In this document: positions 9,187-16,201 of the stretch, in pieces | How positions within the stretch are numbered: position 1 is the first letter of the stretch | Layout: each line of letters opens with the position of its first letter | From: Pelomonas parva | GTDB taxonomy: Bacteria > Pseudomonadota > Gammaproteobacteria > Burkholderiales > Burkholderiaceae_C | NCBI RefSeq assembly: GCF_043555835.1 | Contig: NZ_JBIGHV010000003.1 | Location: 372,001-436,000, forward strand | DNA: 64,000 nt | Reading direction: 5' to 3' | Notes under the pieces: model-generated | What the model saw: only the letters and a program-made list of their open reading frames with translations | The model's database searches: none | Told to the model about the DNA's origin: nothing | Translations under genes and position numbers: made by a program

Positions 9187-9648
9187 TTACCGGCCAGAAC
9201 GCAGACCGGCGACCACGGCCTCAGCCGACTGCTGCCGAGCCGCCTGCGCCACTTCCTTCGTCACGATGGTCTGGCCGATCGGGGCCAAGGCCAGGCCGGC
9301 CAGCTTCAGATGCTGGATGCCGAAGGGAATGCCGATGATCGTGATGAAGCAGACCAGCGCCGACCCCACATGGCCGAGCGCCAACCAGAGCCCCGCAAAG
9401 ATGAACCAGACGATGTTGCCGAGCAGACCCAGGCCGCCGGTGCCGATGTCTTCCTGACCGGTCAAGGCCTGGCGGCTGATCGCCTCCTTGCCAAAGGGCA
9501 GGAACGCGAACTGGCCAATGACAAAGCAGGCCTTGCCCCAGGGAATGCCGACGATGGTGACAAAGGCGACCAGCCCGGCCAGCCACCAGCCCAGGCCCAT
9601 GAAGAACCCACCCAACAGCAGCCACAACACATTGCCGATCGCGCTCAT
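9187..9648 (-). CDS. YccF-domain inner membrane protein
   Basis: A 153-residue inner membrane protein of the YccF (DUF307) family, with two copies of the hydrophobic repeat: GNVLWLLLGGFFMGLGWW followed by VTIVGIPWGKACF, and GNIVWFIFAGLWLALGHV followed by ITIIGIPFGIQHLKLA. ATG at 9648 is preceded by GGGAGAGAA at good spacing, so the longer upstream frame was rejected. The family's biochemical role is not established. The gene is convergent with the glycosyltransferase, ten bases apart. Confidence 0.9.
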   Translation of the reverse strand: MSAIGNVLWLLLGGFFMGLGWWLAGLVAFVTIVGIPWGKACFVIGQFAFLPFGKEAISRQALTGQEDIGTGGLGLLGNIVWFIFAGLWLALGHVGSALVCFITIIGIPFGIQHLKLAGLALAPIGQTIVTKEVAQAARQQSAEAVVAGLRSGR

Positions 9649-10080
9649 TGCAGTTCTCTCCCTGTGAAACATGCTTGCGGGCCTGGTCTGCCCGGCCTGC
9701 ATTCAATCCGATCACGAGTGCCGACAGTCTTTCAGCTGCGGGCGGCGTCGCCGACGATTGCAGTTGCGCAAGGGTAGCCGTCCGAGACGGTCAAACCCTT
9801 GTGTCGCAAGCGATATGTCCATCGCGGGCAGGACGGCAAGCGCTACCGGCCAGGAGCAGTCATCAGCGCCCAGCTGGTTTGCGAAGGCAAACATGGCCGC
9901 TCGGGACAGGTTGGGTTGCCACAGCCGTGAGGGAAATTCCACCGTTGCGCCGGGTTCGCACGGCTGGCAGAGTCGCGCCGACGAACGCCGCTTTCCACAT
10001 CAATTTAATGACACCCCGCTCGGTCTGCCGGACGAATTTCCTATGCTGCACATGGTCTTGGCGCGAATCAAGTGGACTTG
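9649..10080. other. 432-bp region without a recognisable gene
   Basis: Apart from the yccF ribosome-binding site at its left edge, I see no supported gene, repeat or RNA here. I looked on the minus strand for an integron integrase, which would be expected next to the attI-like segment at 10081-10140. I found no tyrosine recombinase motifs such as HxLRHSFAT or GH..TT..Y. Any integrase has been lost or lies elsewhere. Confidence 0.5.
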
Positions 10081-10140
10081 GTTAAGCAGCAGCCGGTGGA
10101 GTTATGAAGCAAGATGTGCCGGATAAACTAGTAGTTGGGC
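10081..10140 (+). other. attI-like segment ending in an integron core site (GTTGGGC)
   Basis: The segment contains spaced core-like elements GTTAAGC (10081), GTTATGA (10101) and GTTGGGC (10134-10140); the last fits the GTTRRRY consensus. The stretch from 10101 resembles the end of class 1 attI as I remember it (GTTAYGNAGCARG, then CTAAA-type spacing, then the core). The first cassette would begin at T10135. This is inference from memory of attI; no integrase gene is visible next to it. Confidence 0.4.
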
Positions 10141-10157
10141 ATCTCAATAGGACTCCC

Positions 10158-10730
10158 ATGCATCATTACATCGTCCTACTGTCGGACCTTAGCTATCAAC
10201 TTGGCCTTATCGGCATTGCGGAGTACGAAGAGCGTCTTGAAATAGCGTATTGGCTATCTACGAACGGAGATGGCAAGCCCGATCCCCGAACTGGCCAGCA
10301 TGAAGAGCCGAAACGTCCGCGTGAAAATGACGAAAGACGCGAAAACGGTGGCGCACAGGGCCAAGGAGATTCCGGTTCAGGTAACGCCCCAGACGAAGAT
10401 CCGAGCGACCGATGGCCGCGGTTCCTCGCGTTCAATAAGTGGATGTTCACGGTTGGAGATCGGGACTGTTACCCGTCAGTGCCCCACGGACACCTTCATC
10501 GAAAGACGAATGAGTGGCCAAAGCTAAATCCATATACGGGCCGAGTTTTTGCTGACATGCATGATGAAGATGCATCCTGTCGCTTAACCAAAGCTGAAAT
10601 GAAGGTGCTCTGGAACGACGAGGATTTTGTGGAGCACTGTCGCAAGCAGGTGCTTTGGTATAGCGATTTCGCACCGGACTACGCATTTCCCCGCGCTCGA
10701 TTTGGAAAACTTCGCTTCCCAAAATGGTAG
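10158..10730 (+). CDS. Cassette-encoded hypothetical protein
   Basis: A 190-residue protein I do not recognise. It opens with a hydrophobic-alternating segment (HHYIVLLSDLSYQLGLIGIA), has a low-complexity Glu/Arg/Gly/Asp-rich middle (about residues 55-90), and ends in a conserved-looking globular part with PHGHLHRKTNEWPKLNPYTG, CRLTKAEMKVLWND and a W/Y/R-rich tail; the His, Asn and Cys residues could form an active or metal site but none is assigned. I chose ATG 10158, not 10104, because 10104 lies upstream of the cassette boundary at 10135. The TAG stop is seven bases before the inverse core of the following attC. Confidence 0.72.
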   Translation: MHHYIVLLSDLSYQLGLIGIAEYEERLEIAYWLSTNGDGKPDPRTGQHEEPKRPRENDERRENGGAQGQGDSGSGNAPDEDPSDRWPRFLAFNKWMFTVGDRDCYPSVPHGHLHRKTNEWPKLNPYTGRVFADMHDEDASCRLTKAEMKVLWNDEDFVEHCRKQVLWYSDFAPDYAFPRARFGKLRFPKW

Positions 10731-10736
10731 CCCGAT

Positions 10737-10805
10737 GCCCATCCCATCATTCCACCGGACCTTGCGCATAAAGCCGCGCAAGTCCGGTGAATTCCAACTA
10801 CAAGG
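10737..10805 (+). other. attC-like site A (degenerate core)
   Basis: The inverse core GCCCATC (10737-10743) pairs with the cassette's own GTTGGGC at 10134 with one mismatch. It is followed by a strong imperfect palindrome at 10753-10789 (CACCGGAC arm against GTCCGGTG, with one unpaired base inside the stem as attC sites have). Nine spacer bases follow (AATTCCAAC), then TACAAGG where GTTRRRY is expected. The core therefore looks mutated, and the site may no longer recombine. Confidence 0.65.
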
Positions 10806-11154
10806 GCTTCCCCAGTAATTCAAGCCAAACGAATCCCGGATGGCCCGCCTTGCGGGCCACTCTTTCTTCTGCTTTTCCATTCAAGACTTCAACCGTGGGC
10901 GCGGCGAGCGCTGGCGAGAACAACAAGGTGCGGACTGGCCAAACTACAAACGGTCATTGATGCGGCGCTTGTTTGCCGCGGACCCTGATGAAGGACGCAC
11001 GCGGGGGACCCATTCGTTAGCCGGCAAGTCTTGCGCAGCCCTTGAGCTCATCGGTCACGCCCCGCGCAGGTCCAAACCTGTTGTCATCAACGCTTGCCGT
11101 CACACGGCGGTGGTTCTGTGTTCCTTCGGGTCAATGGGTGGAATAGATGCCGCC
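10806..11154. other. 349-bp stretch without a gene between attC A and the transposase gene
   Basis: It contains the terminator-like hairpin at 10841-10859 and, at 11014-11020, GTTAGCC preceded by CATTC, which resembles the CATTC-GTTAAAC core at 12276-12287 and may be the start of a second cassette. The part from about 11021 to 11154 is downstream of the transposase on the minus strand and may belong to the IS. I see no supported coding region. Confidence 0.5.
10841..10859 (+). terminator. Terminator-like hairpin
   Basis: TGGCCCGC-CTT-GCGGGCCA forms a perfect 8-bp stem with a 3-base loop, followed by CTCTTTCTTCTGCTTTT. It would end transcription of the first cassette gene, although cassette genes often rely on attC structures instead. 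Confidence 0.5.
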
Positions 11155-12247
11155 TCAGGCAGGCAACGCAAACGCCTCGTCGCGCCGCAACACGGCCCAG
11201 GCCATGCGCGCGTTCTTGGCCGCAATCGCCACCACCGCACGCCAATAGCCTCGCCGCTCGGCCAGCGCCACGGCCCAGCGGCTGATCGGATCGTCCTTCT
11301 TCTTGGCCGCCGCCAGCAACGCCTTGGCACCCAGCACCAGCAGGCTGCGCAGGTAGGCGTCACCGGCCTTGGTGATGCGGCCGAGCCGGGTCTTGCCACC
11401 CGAGCTGTACTGCCCCGGCGCCAGGCCCAGCCAGGCTGCGAACTGGCGCCCGCAATCGAAGTCGTGCCCATTGCCAATCATGGCCAGCAGGCAGGTGGCG
11501 GTGGTGGGACCCACACCGCCGAGCTGCATCAGCCGCTTGGCTCGCTCGTCGTCCTTGGCCATGGCCTGGATGTGCGCGTCGTACTGCGCAATGCACTCGT
11601 CCAGCCGGGTGACCTCGCTGAGCAGGTCGCCGATGACGGTGTTGGCGTAGCCCGGCAGGTCTTCCAGGCATTCGCAGGCCCGGCGGCGCACTGTGGCGGC
11701 CTTGAGCGGCAGCACGATGCCGAACTCGCTGAGCAGGCCGCGGATGCGGTTGAGCGTGGCGGTGCGCTGCTCGACGAACCCCTGGCGGGTGCGGTGCACC
11801 ATCAGGCGCGACTGCTGTTCGAGGTTCTTGAGCGGCACGAAGCGCATGTGCGGGCGCTGGATGGCCTCGCAGATCGCGGCGGCGTCGGCCGCATCGTTCT
11901 TGCCGCGCTTGCCCGTCAGGCGGTAGGGCGCGACGAACTTCGGCGCGATCAGACGCACGGTGTGGCCTGAGGCCTGGAACAGCCGCGCCCAGTGGTGGGC
12001 GCCAGAGCAGGCCTCCATGCCGACGACGCAGGGCGGCAGGCTGGCGATGAGCTCATGGAGCTTGTCGCGCGGCACGGCCGGCCGAACCAGCTCGGCCTTG
12101 CCGGCCTCATTGACGCCGTGCACCGCAAAAACGTTCTTGGCGAGGTCAATACCTACGGTCAGAATCGTCATGGACTTCCCTTTCCGAAAGAGTTGATGAG
12201 AGATCGCACTTCCCATCGTGGCACTTGGTTGCCGGTTGCCGCAACGC
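11021..12247 (-). mobile_element. IS110-family insertion sequence (outer limits)
   Basis: The element carries a single DEDD transposase gene and sits between a core-like GTTAGCC (11014-11020) and GGCTAGT (12248-12254), which would be that core's imperfect inverse. Limits given are the outermost possible: I found no clear terminal inverted repeats or target duplication, as is normal for IS110. The longer noncoding flank lies downstream of the transposase (11021-11154), which is where the IS1111 subgroup encodes its guide (bridge/seek) RNA; that subgroup includes elements that insert in attC sites. Confidence 0.7.
11155..12171 (-). CDS. IS110-family transposase
   Basis: A 338-residue IS110-family recombinase with an N-terminal RuvC-like DEDD domain (VGIDLAKNVFAVHGVNEAGK, VVGMEACSGAHHWARLF, GKRGKNDAADAAAICEA) and a C-terminal transposase_20 domain (LGGVGPTTATCLLAMIGNG, FAAWLGLAPGQYSSGGK, RITKAGDAYLRSLLV). 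The gene is full length and uninterrupted, so it may be active. ATG 12171 is preceded by AGGGAAG; the longer frame to 12216 has no family similarity. The last helix is truncated by nothing visible; a TGA at 11155-11157 ends it normally. Confidence 0.95.
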   Translation of the reverse strand: MTILTVGIDLAKNVFAVHGVNEAGKAELVRPAVPRDKLHELIASLPPCVVGMEACSGAHHWARLFQASGHTVRLIAPKFVAPYRLTGKRGKNDAADAAAICEAIQRPHMRFVPLKNLEQQSRLMVHRTRQGFVEQRTATLNRIRGLLSEFGIVLPLKAATVRRRACECLEDLPGYANTVIGDLLSEVTRLDECIAQYDAHIQAMAKDDERAKRLMQLGGVGPTTATCLLAMIGNGHDFDCGRQFAAWLGLAPGQYSSGGKTRLGRITKAGDAYLRSLLVLGAKALLAAAKKKDDPISRWAVALAERRGYWRAVVAIAAKNARMAWAVLRRDEAFALPA

Positions 12248-12287
12248 GGCTAGTTCGGGACGGGGAAGTCCCTTTCATTCGTTAAAC
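12248..12287 (+). other. Partial attC-like site at the right edge of the IS
   Basis: GGCTAGT (12248-12254), a short palindrome GGGAC...GTCCC (12257-12272) and GTTAAAC (12281-12287, perfect GTTRRRY). At 40 bp it is shorter than a complete attC, so the IS may have removed or displaced part of it. GTTAAAC marks the start of the next cassette. Confidence 0.5.
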
Positions 12288-12296
12288 CGCAAACCA

Positions 12297-12882
12297 ATGA
12301 CATCACCGTACGAGCCAAGTCCAGATTTCGAGGCAGTGCTACGGCTTCAGACGGAACTGAAGTCTGAATCACCTCGCGGCATCGTATTGATCTCGGCCGC
12401 GATGCTGGAAGAAGCACTACGCGAATTGCTGGCTGGATTTCTTGTCCCCAATGCCTCATCGACTGACACGATCCTTGACGGGGCAACCGCGCCTCTTGGC
12501 CGGCGCGTTCAGTGCAAAGATCGATGCCGCGTATCGCTTCGGCCTTGTAAGCGACAAGTTTTGCCGCGACTTGCACCTGATTCGACGTATCCGGAACGAT
12601 GTGGCCCATAAACCGCAGGGATTCAAATTTGAAGACGCGAGCGCGCGCGACAGAGTGCTAGCCCTATCAAAGTCGCACGGGCTCTTTGAGCGCAGTCCAA
12701 AGTGGGTCGCAAGTACAGGGCAGCCAAGTTTGCAAGCTCAGTTTCTTGAAGCGGCCACTTGGATGCTGTTTTTCCTTTCGGCTGAGCGTGAGCGCGCTAA
12801 GTCGTTAAAGGCTAGACCTCCGGAGTTCGGCTACTTTGCGACCATGGACGAAGAGTCGGGGTTGCCAAAGAATGCGGTCTAA
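12297..12882 (+). pseudogene. MltR/DUF4145-like protein gene with a +1 frameshift
   Basis: Translation from ATG 12297 gives FEAVLRLQTELKSESPRGIV and LLAGFLVPNASSTDTILDGA, then loses similarity after ATAPLG. Similarity resumes in the next frame with GAFSAKIDAAYRFGLVSDKF, then LIRRIRNDVAHKPQGFKFED. Together these make a continuous MltR-family (mannitol-repressor-like) protein of about 195 residues. One extra C around 12498-12503 explains the shift; it could be decay or a base-calling error. The final TAA (12880-12882) overlaps the inverse core of the following attC, as usual for cassette genes. Confidence 0.75.
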
Positions 12883-12933
12883 CCTGGCATTGCAGCGGAC
12901 GGCTTCGCCGCCCGCTGAACTTCGACGTTATGG
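12877..12933 (+). other. attC site B
   Basis: A compact 57-bp attC: inverse core GTCTAAC (12877-12883), a hairpin at 12893-12917 with arms CAGCGGACGGC and GCCGCCCGCTG around TTC, a nine-base spacer AACTTCGAC, and core GTTATGG (12927-12933). It lies between the MltR-like and STY0301-like cassettes. Confidence 0.82.
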
Positions 12934-12940
12934 CTCAAAA

Positions 12941-13342
12941 ATGCTCCGTGGCGTGATGATGGTTTTTGTCTGTGCGATGGCGCCTCTGTCGGCGGCTGCA
13001 TTTGACGTCGCATGTCCAGAGAAAATCCTTACGACACAAAAACTCGCTGGACGCGAAAATGGTTGGGCTGGATTTGATCCGGGTCCATCGCATGCGTATG
13101 TTTCCGGGATTTCAATATATGACGGCCATCCAAATGACATGGTGCGACTGAAGCCAGATGACGAAATGGCAAAGGAGCAGATTTGGAGTTTTTTAAAGGC
13201 GCCACCAAACGCAAAGCCTCTCTATGTTATGTGCGACTATCACCTTACTAGAGTAGGCTTCATTAGGTCGCTTCCAAAAGGTATTAAGAAGTGCACGGTG
13301 AAGAAGACTGGGCTGCTTCGGTGCGAAGTTCATGAGCCATAA
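12941..13342 (+). CDS. STY0301-family secreted protein (cassette gene)
   Basis: A 133-residue protein with a signal peptide (MLRGVMMVFVCAMAPLSAAA) and a small Cys-containing mature domain. The pattern DVACPEKILTTQKLAG, YVSGISIYDG, PLYVMCDYHLTRVGFIRSLP and a late Cys pair resembles the STY0301 family of unknown function, often found on mobile DNA. ATG 12941 lies eight bases inside the cassette boundary; longer frames start in the previous cassette. The TAA stop overlaps the attC inverse core CCATAAC. Confidence 0.72.
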   Translation: MLRGVMMVFVCAMAPLSAAAFDVACPEKILTTQKLAGRENGWAGFDPGPSHAYVSGISIYDGHPNDMVRLKPDDEMAKEQIWSFLKAPPNAKPLYVMCDYHLTRVGFIRSLPKGIKKCTVKKTGLLRCEVHEP

Positions 13343-13405
13343 CCTTTAATTACAGCGGCCCTGCGCCAGCTACGCTGGCTGGTCCGCTGAATTCAAACGT
13401 TTTGC
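13337..13405 (+). other. attC site C
   Basis: Inverse core CCATAAC (13337-13343) is the exact complement of the cassette's own GTTATGG at 12927. A long imperfect palindrome spans 13353-13389 (CAGCGGCC arm against GGTCCGCTG with an extra T), then nine spacer bases AATTCAAAC and the core GTTTTGC (13399-13405). This is the best-supported boundary in the array. Confidence 0.85.
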
Positions 13406-13422
13406 CACACAGGAGATACGCC

Positions 13423-13908
13423 GTGGCGATTCCAGAAAATGCGCAATACATCTGGTCTGCATACTCGACTGCACAAGGTGGCATCGATGAAGCCCGCTTC
13501 TACGAGGCCTTCAGCTTCGGAGATTCCGACGCCATGGCGGACGAACTTGGGCAACTGGTGCTCGCAGGTGTCAAGCGAGCCACAGCAGGTTCTGTCTGGT
13601 CGTATGAATCGTCAGGGAAAGCCATTCCCAAGCGAGGTGATCTCAGCGTTGTCATGGATTCAAAGGGACGAGCACTTTGCATCATCGAAACCATGCAAGT
13701 CGATGTCATGGCGTTTGATCAGGTCTGCGCAGAGTTCGCCGCCACAGAGGGCGAAGGCGATGGGTCGCTCGCCTACTGGCGAGAGGCCCACCTCGCCTAC
13801 TTCACCAGGGAATGTGAACGCTCAGGGAGGAACTTCAGCTCCAGCATGGCGATCGCGTGTGAACGGTTCAAAGTCGTCTACGCTCCGCCCGCGCCAAGTG
13901 CGGCATAA
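13423..13908 (+). CDS. ASCH-domain protein (cassette gene)
   Basis: A 161-residue ASCH-domain protein, a PUA-like beta-barrel thought to bind RNA or nucleotides; some relatives are amidohydrolases acting on acetylcytidine. Family features are FSFGDSDAMADELGQLVLAG, KRATAGS, the GD/VV strand, CIIETMQVDVMAFDQV, EGEGDGSLAYWREAH and a final CERFKVVY. GTG 13423 is preceded by AGGAGA at ideal spacing and gives the family N-terminus; a TTG at 13402 is less likely. The TAA stop overlaps GCATAAC, the inverse core of the next attC-like site. Confidence 0.88.
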   Translation: MAIPENAQYIWSAYSTAQGGIDEARFYEAFSFGDSDAMADELGQLVLAGVKRATAGSVWSYESSGKAIPKRGDLSVVMDSKGRALCIIETMQVDVMAFDQVCAEFAATEGEGDGSLAYWREAHLAYFTRECERSGRNFSSSMAIACERFKVVYAPPAPSAA

Positions 13909-14120
13909 CCCGTCGTTGATCGTCAGCTTGACGGCGCCTCATCGGTCCCTGTGGTGGTTGCGCGTTGAGTCGAGAGCACCCGTTCGCCCCTCCGGGCACC
14001 AGACATTCGCGGCGCGTTGGCGCGGTGAACGGCGGCCAGACTTCTTGGCGGGCTGGTTCACCCCGACAGCGGTCACCGCTTCAAGGCGAGCACGCCCCTG
14101 CCGATAACCCGCAGGTGACG
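13903..14120 (+). other. Degraded attC-like remnant and gene-free spacer
   Basis: GCATAAC (13903-13909) fits an inverse core and pairs with the cassette start GTTTTGC with one mismatch, and a small hairpin CGTCA-GCT-TGACG follows. I cannot find a convincing second half or core. The remaining bases up to the next gene hold no supported feature. This is probably the right-hand edge of the cassette array. Confidence 0.45.
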
Positions 14121-14711
14121 ATGAAAAGCATGCTCGCGCTGATGCTGGCCAGCGCCTGCTTCCACGCGCGGGCCGCCGACCTGCCGCCCTGCGACAAGGC
14201 AGTGCGCTTCACTGCGGCCTGGTTCGCCGACCCGGAAGTCGACACCACCAAGCCGGCCGCCGAACTGACGAAGATCGGCGCGGGCGTCAGCCACAGCGGT
14301 ACGCAACTCGGCCACGTCGTTGTCGAGACCAAGCTGGCCGTGACGCCGCAGACCATGTGCCAAGGCGTCGTGGTGCGGCTTGACTACATCAAACCGGTGC
14401 TGCGCGTGGCCAGCGAGTTCCCGCCAGGCAGTTGTGCCTATGCGCGGGTGATGAACCACGAGCAGACGCATGTGCGCATTCACCGCGACATCGCGCGCCA
14501 ATTCCGCGAGCTGACCTATCCCTGGAGCACGGGCAGCAATAGCGCCGCCATCCTGGCCTACGCAAAGCTGGAACTCGACCGCCTGATGCAAGCCCAGGTG
14601 CGGTTCGACAGCCCCGAGGAGTACGCCAAGAACTTCAGCGCATGCGGCGGTGAGATCACGCGGCTGGTGAAGCCGGCGGCGCCGACCAGGCCGGAGCAGA
14701 CACCCCGTTGA
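14121..14711 (+). CDS. Secreted protein with HExxH motif, function unknown
   Basis: A 196-residue protein with a signal peptide ending ARAADLPPC. The mature part contains MNHEQTHVRIH, i.e. HExxH at residues 113-117 with a further His121, suggesting zinc binding or a small metallopeptidase. Four cysteines (C24, C80, C105 and one near the C-terminus) could form disulfides. ATG 14121 is preceded by AGGTGA; the longer frame back to 13965 lacks signal-peptide character. GC content is back to the chromosomal norm, so it is probably outside the cassette array. Confidence 0.75.
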   Translation: MKSMLALMLASACFHARAADLPPCDKAVRFTAAWFADPEVDTTKPAAELTKIGAGVSHSGTQLGHVVVETKLAVTPQTMCQGVVVRLDYIKPVLRVASEFPPGSCAYARVMNHEQTHVRIHRDIARQFRELTYPWSTGSNSAAILAYAKLELDRLMQAQVRFDSPEEYAKNFSACGGEITRLVKPAAPTRPEQTPR

Positions 14712-14755
14712 GGCGGATCACTTTCCGCGAGGCTTGATGACCCGCTGCACCGCCG

Positions 14756-15046
14756 CTATCGACCGGCGCGCAACCTGTAAATCTCCTCCAGCAGGTCCAC
14801 CACCAAGGCCGCCAGCTCCGGGTTGGCGTCGAAGTCCCGCTCGATGGCCAGCAGCCGGCGGGCGCGGCTCAGGTGCAGGCTGGCGAAGCGGCGGTCCTCC
14901 TTGCCTTCGCCGCAGCAGCCAAGCAGGCCGGCGTCCAGCCGCTGGCTCAGCCACTGCGCGTCGACCCCGCACGCGCAGGCGAGCTCGTCCAGCGTCAGCG
15001 TCTGCTCGTCGATGACGACGCCCACCAGCACCGGGTCGTCGCTCAC
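14756..15046 (-). CDS. cbpM: Chaperone modulator CbpM
   Basis: A 96-residue MerR-like helical protein of the CbpM family, which binds the J-domain of CbpA and limits its stimulation of DnaK. Visible features are LTLDELACACGVDAQWLSQR, the GL/D-rich turn and the C-terminal helix LAALVVDLLEEIYRLR. Its ATG overlaps the cbpA stop by four bases (ATGA), showing translational coupling. Confidence 0.88.
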   Translation of the reverse strand: MSDDPVLVGVVIDEQTLTLDELACACGVDAQWLSQRLDAGLLGCCGEGKEDRRFASLHLSRARRLLAIERDFDANPELAALVVDLLEEIYRLRAGR

Positions 15047-16011
15047 GCTGCACCCTCGGCACGAGGCTGGAACTCGCGGCCCAGCGCGGCGGCCATGGTT
15101 TCGTAGACCGCGCGGGCGCCGGGCAGCGTGGACGGCGGCAGCATCACCGCGACCTCCAGCACCATGTCGCCGGCCGGCTCGCCCGCCAGGCCGCGCCCCT
15201 TCAGGCGCAGGCGCTTGCCGTGCGGCGTGTCCGGCGGCACGGTCACGCTCACCGGCCCGGCGGGCGTGCCGGCCGTCACGTCGCCGCCCAGCGCGGCCTC
15301 CCAGGGCGCGAGCGGCAGCGCCTCGTGCACGTCGCGCCGCTGCGGCTGCGGGCTGTCCTTGAACTGGATCTCCAGGTAGAGGTCCCCGGCCGGCGCGCCG
15401 CCCTGGCCCGCCGCGCCCTGACCGGCCACGCGGATGTGCTGGCCGGCGCGCACGCCCTTGGGAATGCGGACCTGCACGGTGCGGGTGACGACGGCGCGGT
15501 GGCCCTGGGTGTCCGGCGCCAGCGTGCGCACGGTGACCGAGCGCACCGCACCGGCCTCCGCTTCGGCAGCGGCAATCGCCAGCTTCACATGCTCATCGGC
15601 GCCGCGCGCAGGTTTCACATCGGCGGGCTCGGGCTTGGCGGCGCGGCCGAACATGCTGGTGAAGAAGTCGCTGAAGCCCTCGCCGCTGCGCCCGGCGGTG
15701 GGCGCGCCGTCGTACTGGAAGCCCTGCTGCCAGTCGCTGGGCACCTCGCGCGCCGTGCCGCCGTCCACCGGCTTGGTGGCCGCCTGCAGCGCGCGCTGGC
15801 GACGCCGCACGCCGTCATAGGCCACGCGGCGCTGCGGGTCCGACAGCGCTTCGTAGGCCTCGTTGATCCGGGCCATCGCGGCATGCGCGTCGGTGGCGGT
15901 GTTGATGTCCGGGTGCAGCAGGCGGGCCTGCCGGCGGTAGGCCTGCTTGATGGCTGCGGCATCTGCGTCGGCAGCGACGTCCAGGAGCTCGTAGTAGTCC
16001 TCGAAGCGCAT
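15043..16011 (-). CDS. cbpA: Curved DNA-binding protein CbpA, DnaJ-class co-chaperone
   Basis: A 322-residue type II J-protein. The J domain (about 1-70) has DYYELLDVAADADAAAIKQA, the catalytic HPD (LLHPDIN) and INEAYEALSDPQRR. A G/F-poor linker contains DFFTSMFGRAAKP, then the two DnaJ C-terminal beta domains with IPKGVRAGQHIRVAGQG and GKRLRLKGRGLAGEPAGD. It lacks the zinc-finger cluster of DnaJ. ATG 16011 places the J domain at the N-terminus. It is co-transcribed with cbpM. Confidence 0.93.
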   Translation of the reverse strand: MRFEDYYELLDVAADADAAAIKQAYRRQARLLHPDINTATDAHAAMARINEAYEALSDPQRRVAYDGVRRRQRALQAATKPVDGGTAREVPSDWQQGFQYDGAPTAGRSGEGFSDFFTSMFGRAAKPEPADVKPARGADEHVKLAIAAAEAEAGAVRSVTVRTLAPDTQGHRAVVTRTVQVRIPKGVRAGQHIRVAGQGAAGQGGAPAGDLYLEIQFKDSPQPQRRDVHEALPLAPWEAALGGDVTAGTPAGPVSVTVPPDTPHGKRLRLKGRGLAGEPAGDMVLEVAVMLPPSTLPGARAVYETMAAALGREFQPRAEGAA

Positions 16012-16201
16012 CGCGACTGTCCCCGGCTGTTGAAGCACCAGTATGAAATCCCGGCGTGGCCGCGCAGTGGGACGAAGCCGGCTTGGCGCGGCGACGCTGC
16101 GCTCGCGCCCTTGTCGGACAACACACCGCCGACCTGTCGGCAAGCGCCGCGAGCGCGCTGCGACCCGCGGCGACGCACTCGCAGAGCGTTACGCTTTTCA
16201 G

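Larger units (their letters stand above)
10134..13909 (+). mobile_element. Integron gene-cassette array without integrase (CALIN-like)
   Basis: A run of short genes, more AT-rich than their surroundings and all on the plus strand, each followed by an attC-like palindrome. The decisive evidence is pairing between the core at the start of a cassette and the inverse core at its end: GTTATGG (12927) with CCATAAC (13337) is exact. GTTGGGC (10134) with GCCCATC (10737), GTTAAAC (12281) with GTCTAAC (12877), and GTTTTGC (13399) with GCATAAC (13903) each differ at one base. Three attC sites have exactly nine bases between the left arm and the core. An IS110-family element interrupts the second unit. 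Downstream of 13909 the pattern is lost. Confidence 0.82.

Noticed and set aside
10840..11970. 376-codon plus-strand frame starting near the cassette terminator
   Set aside because: Antisense to the IS110 transposase over most of its length, with shadow-type composition (runs of Gly, Arg, Ala, His) and no family similarity.
13910..14120. A complete attC after the ASCH cassette
   Set aside because: The inverse core is present but I could not find matching arms or a convincing GTTRRRY core at attC spacing; recorded only as a remnant.
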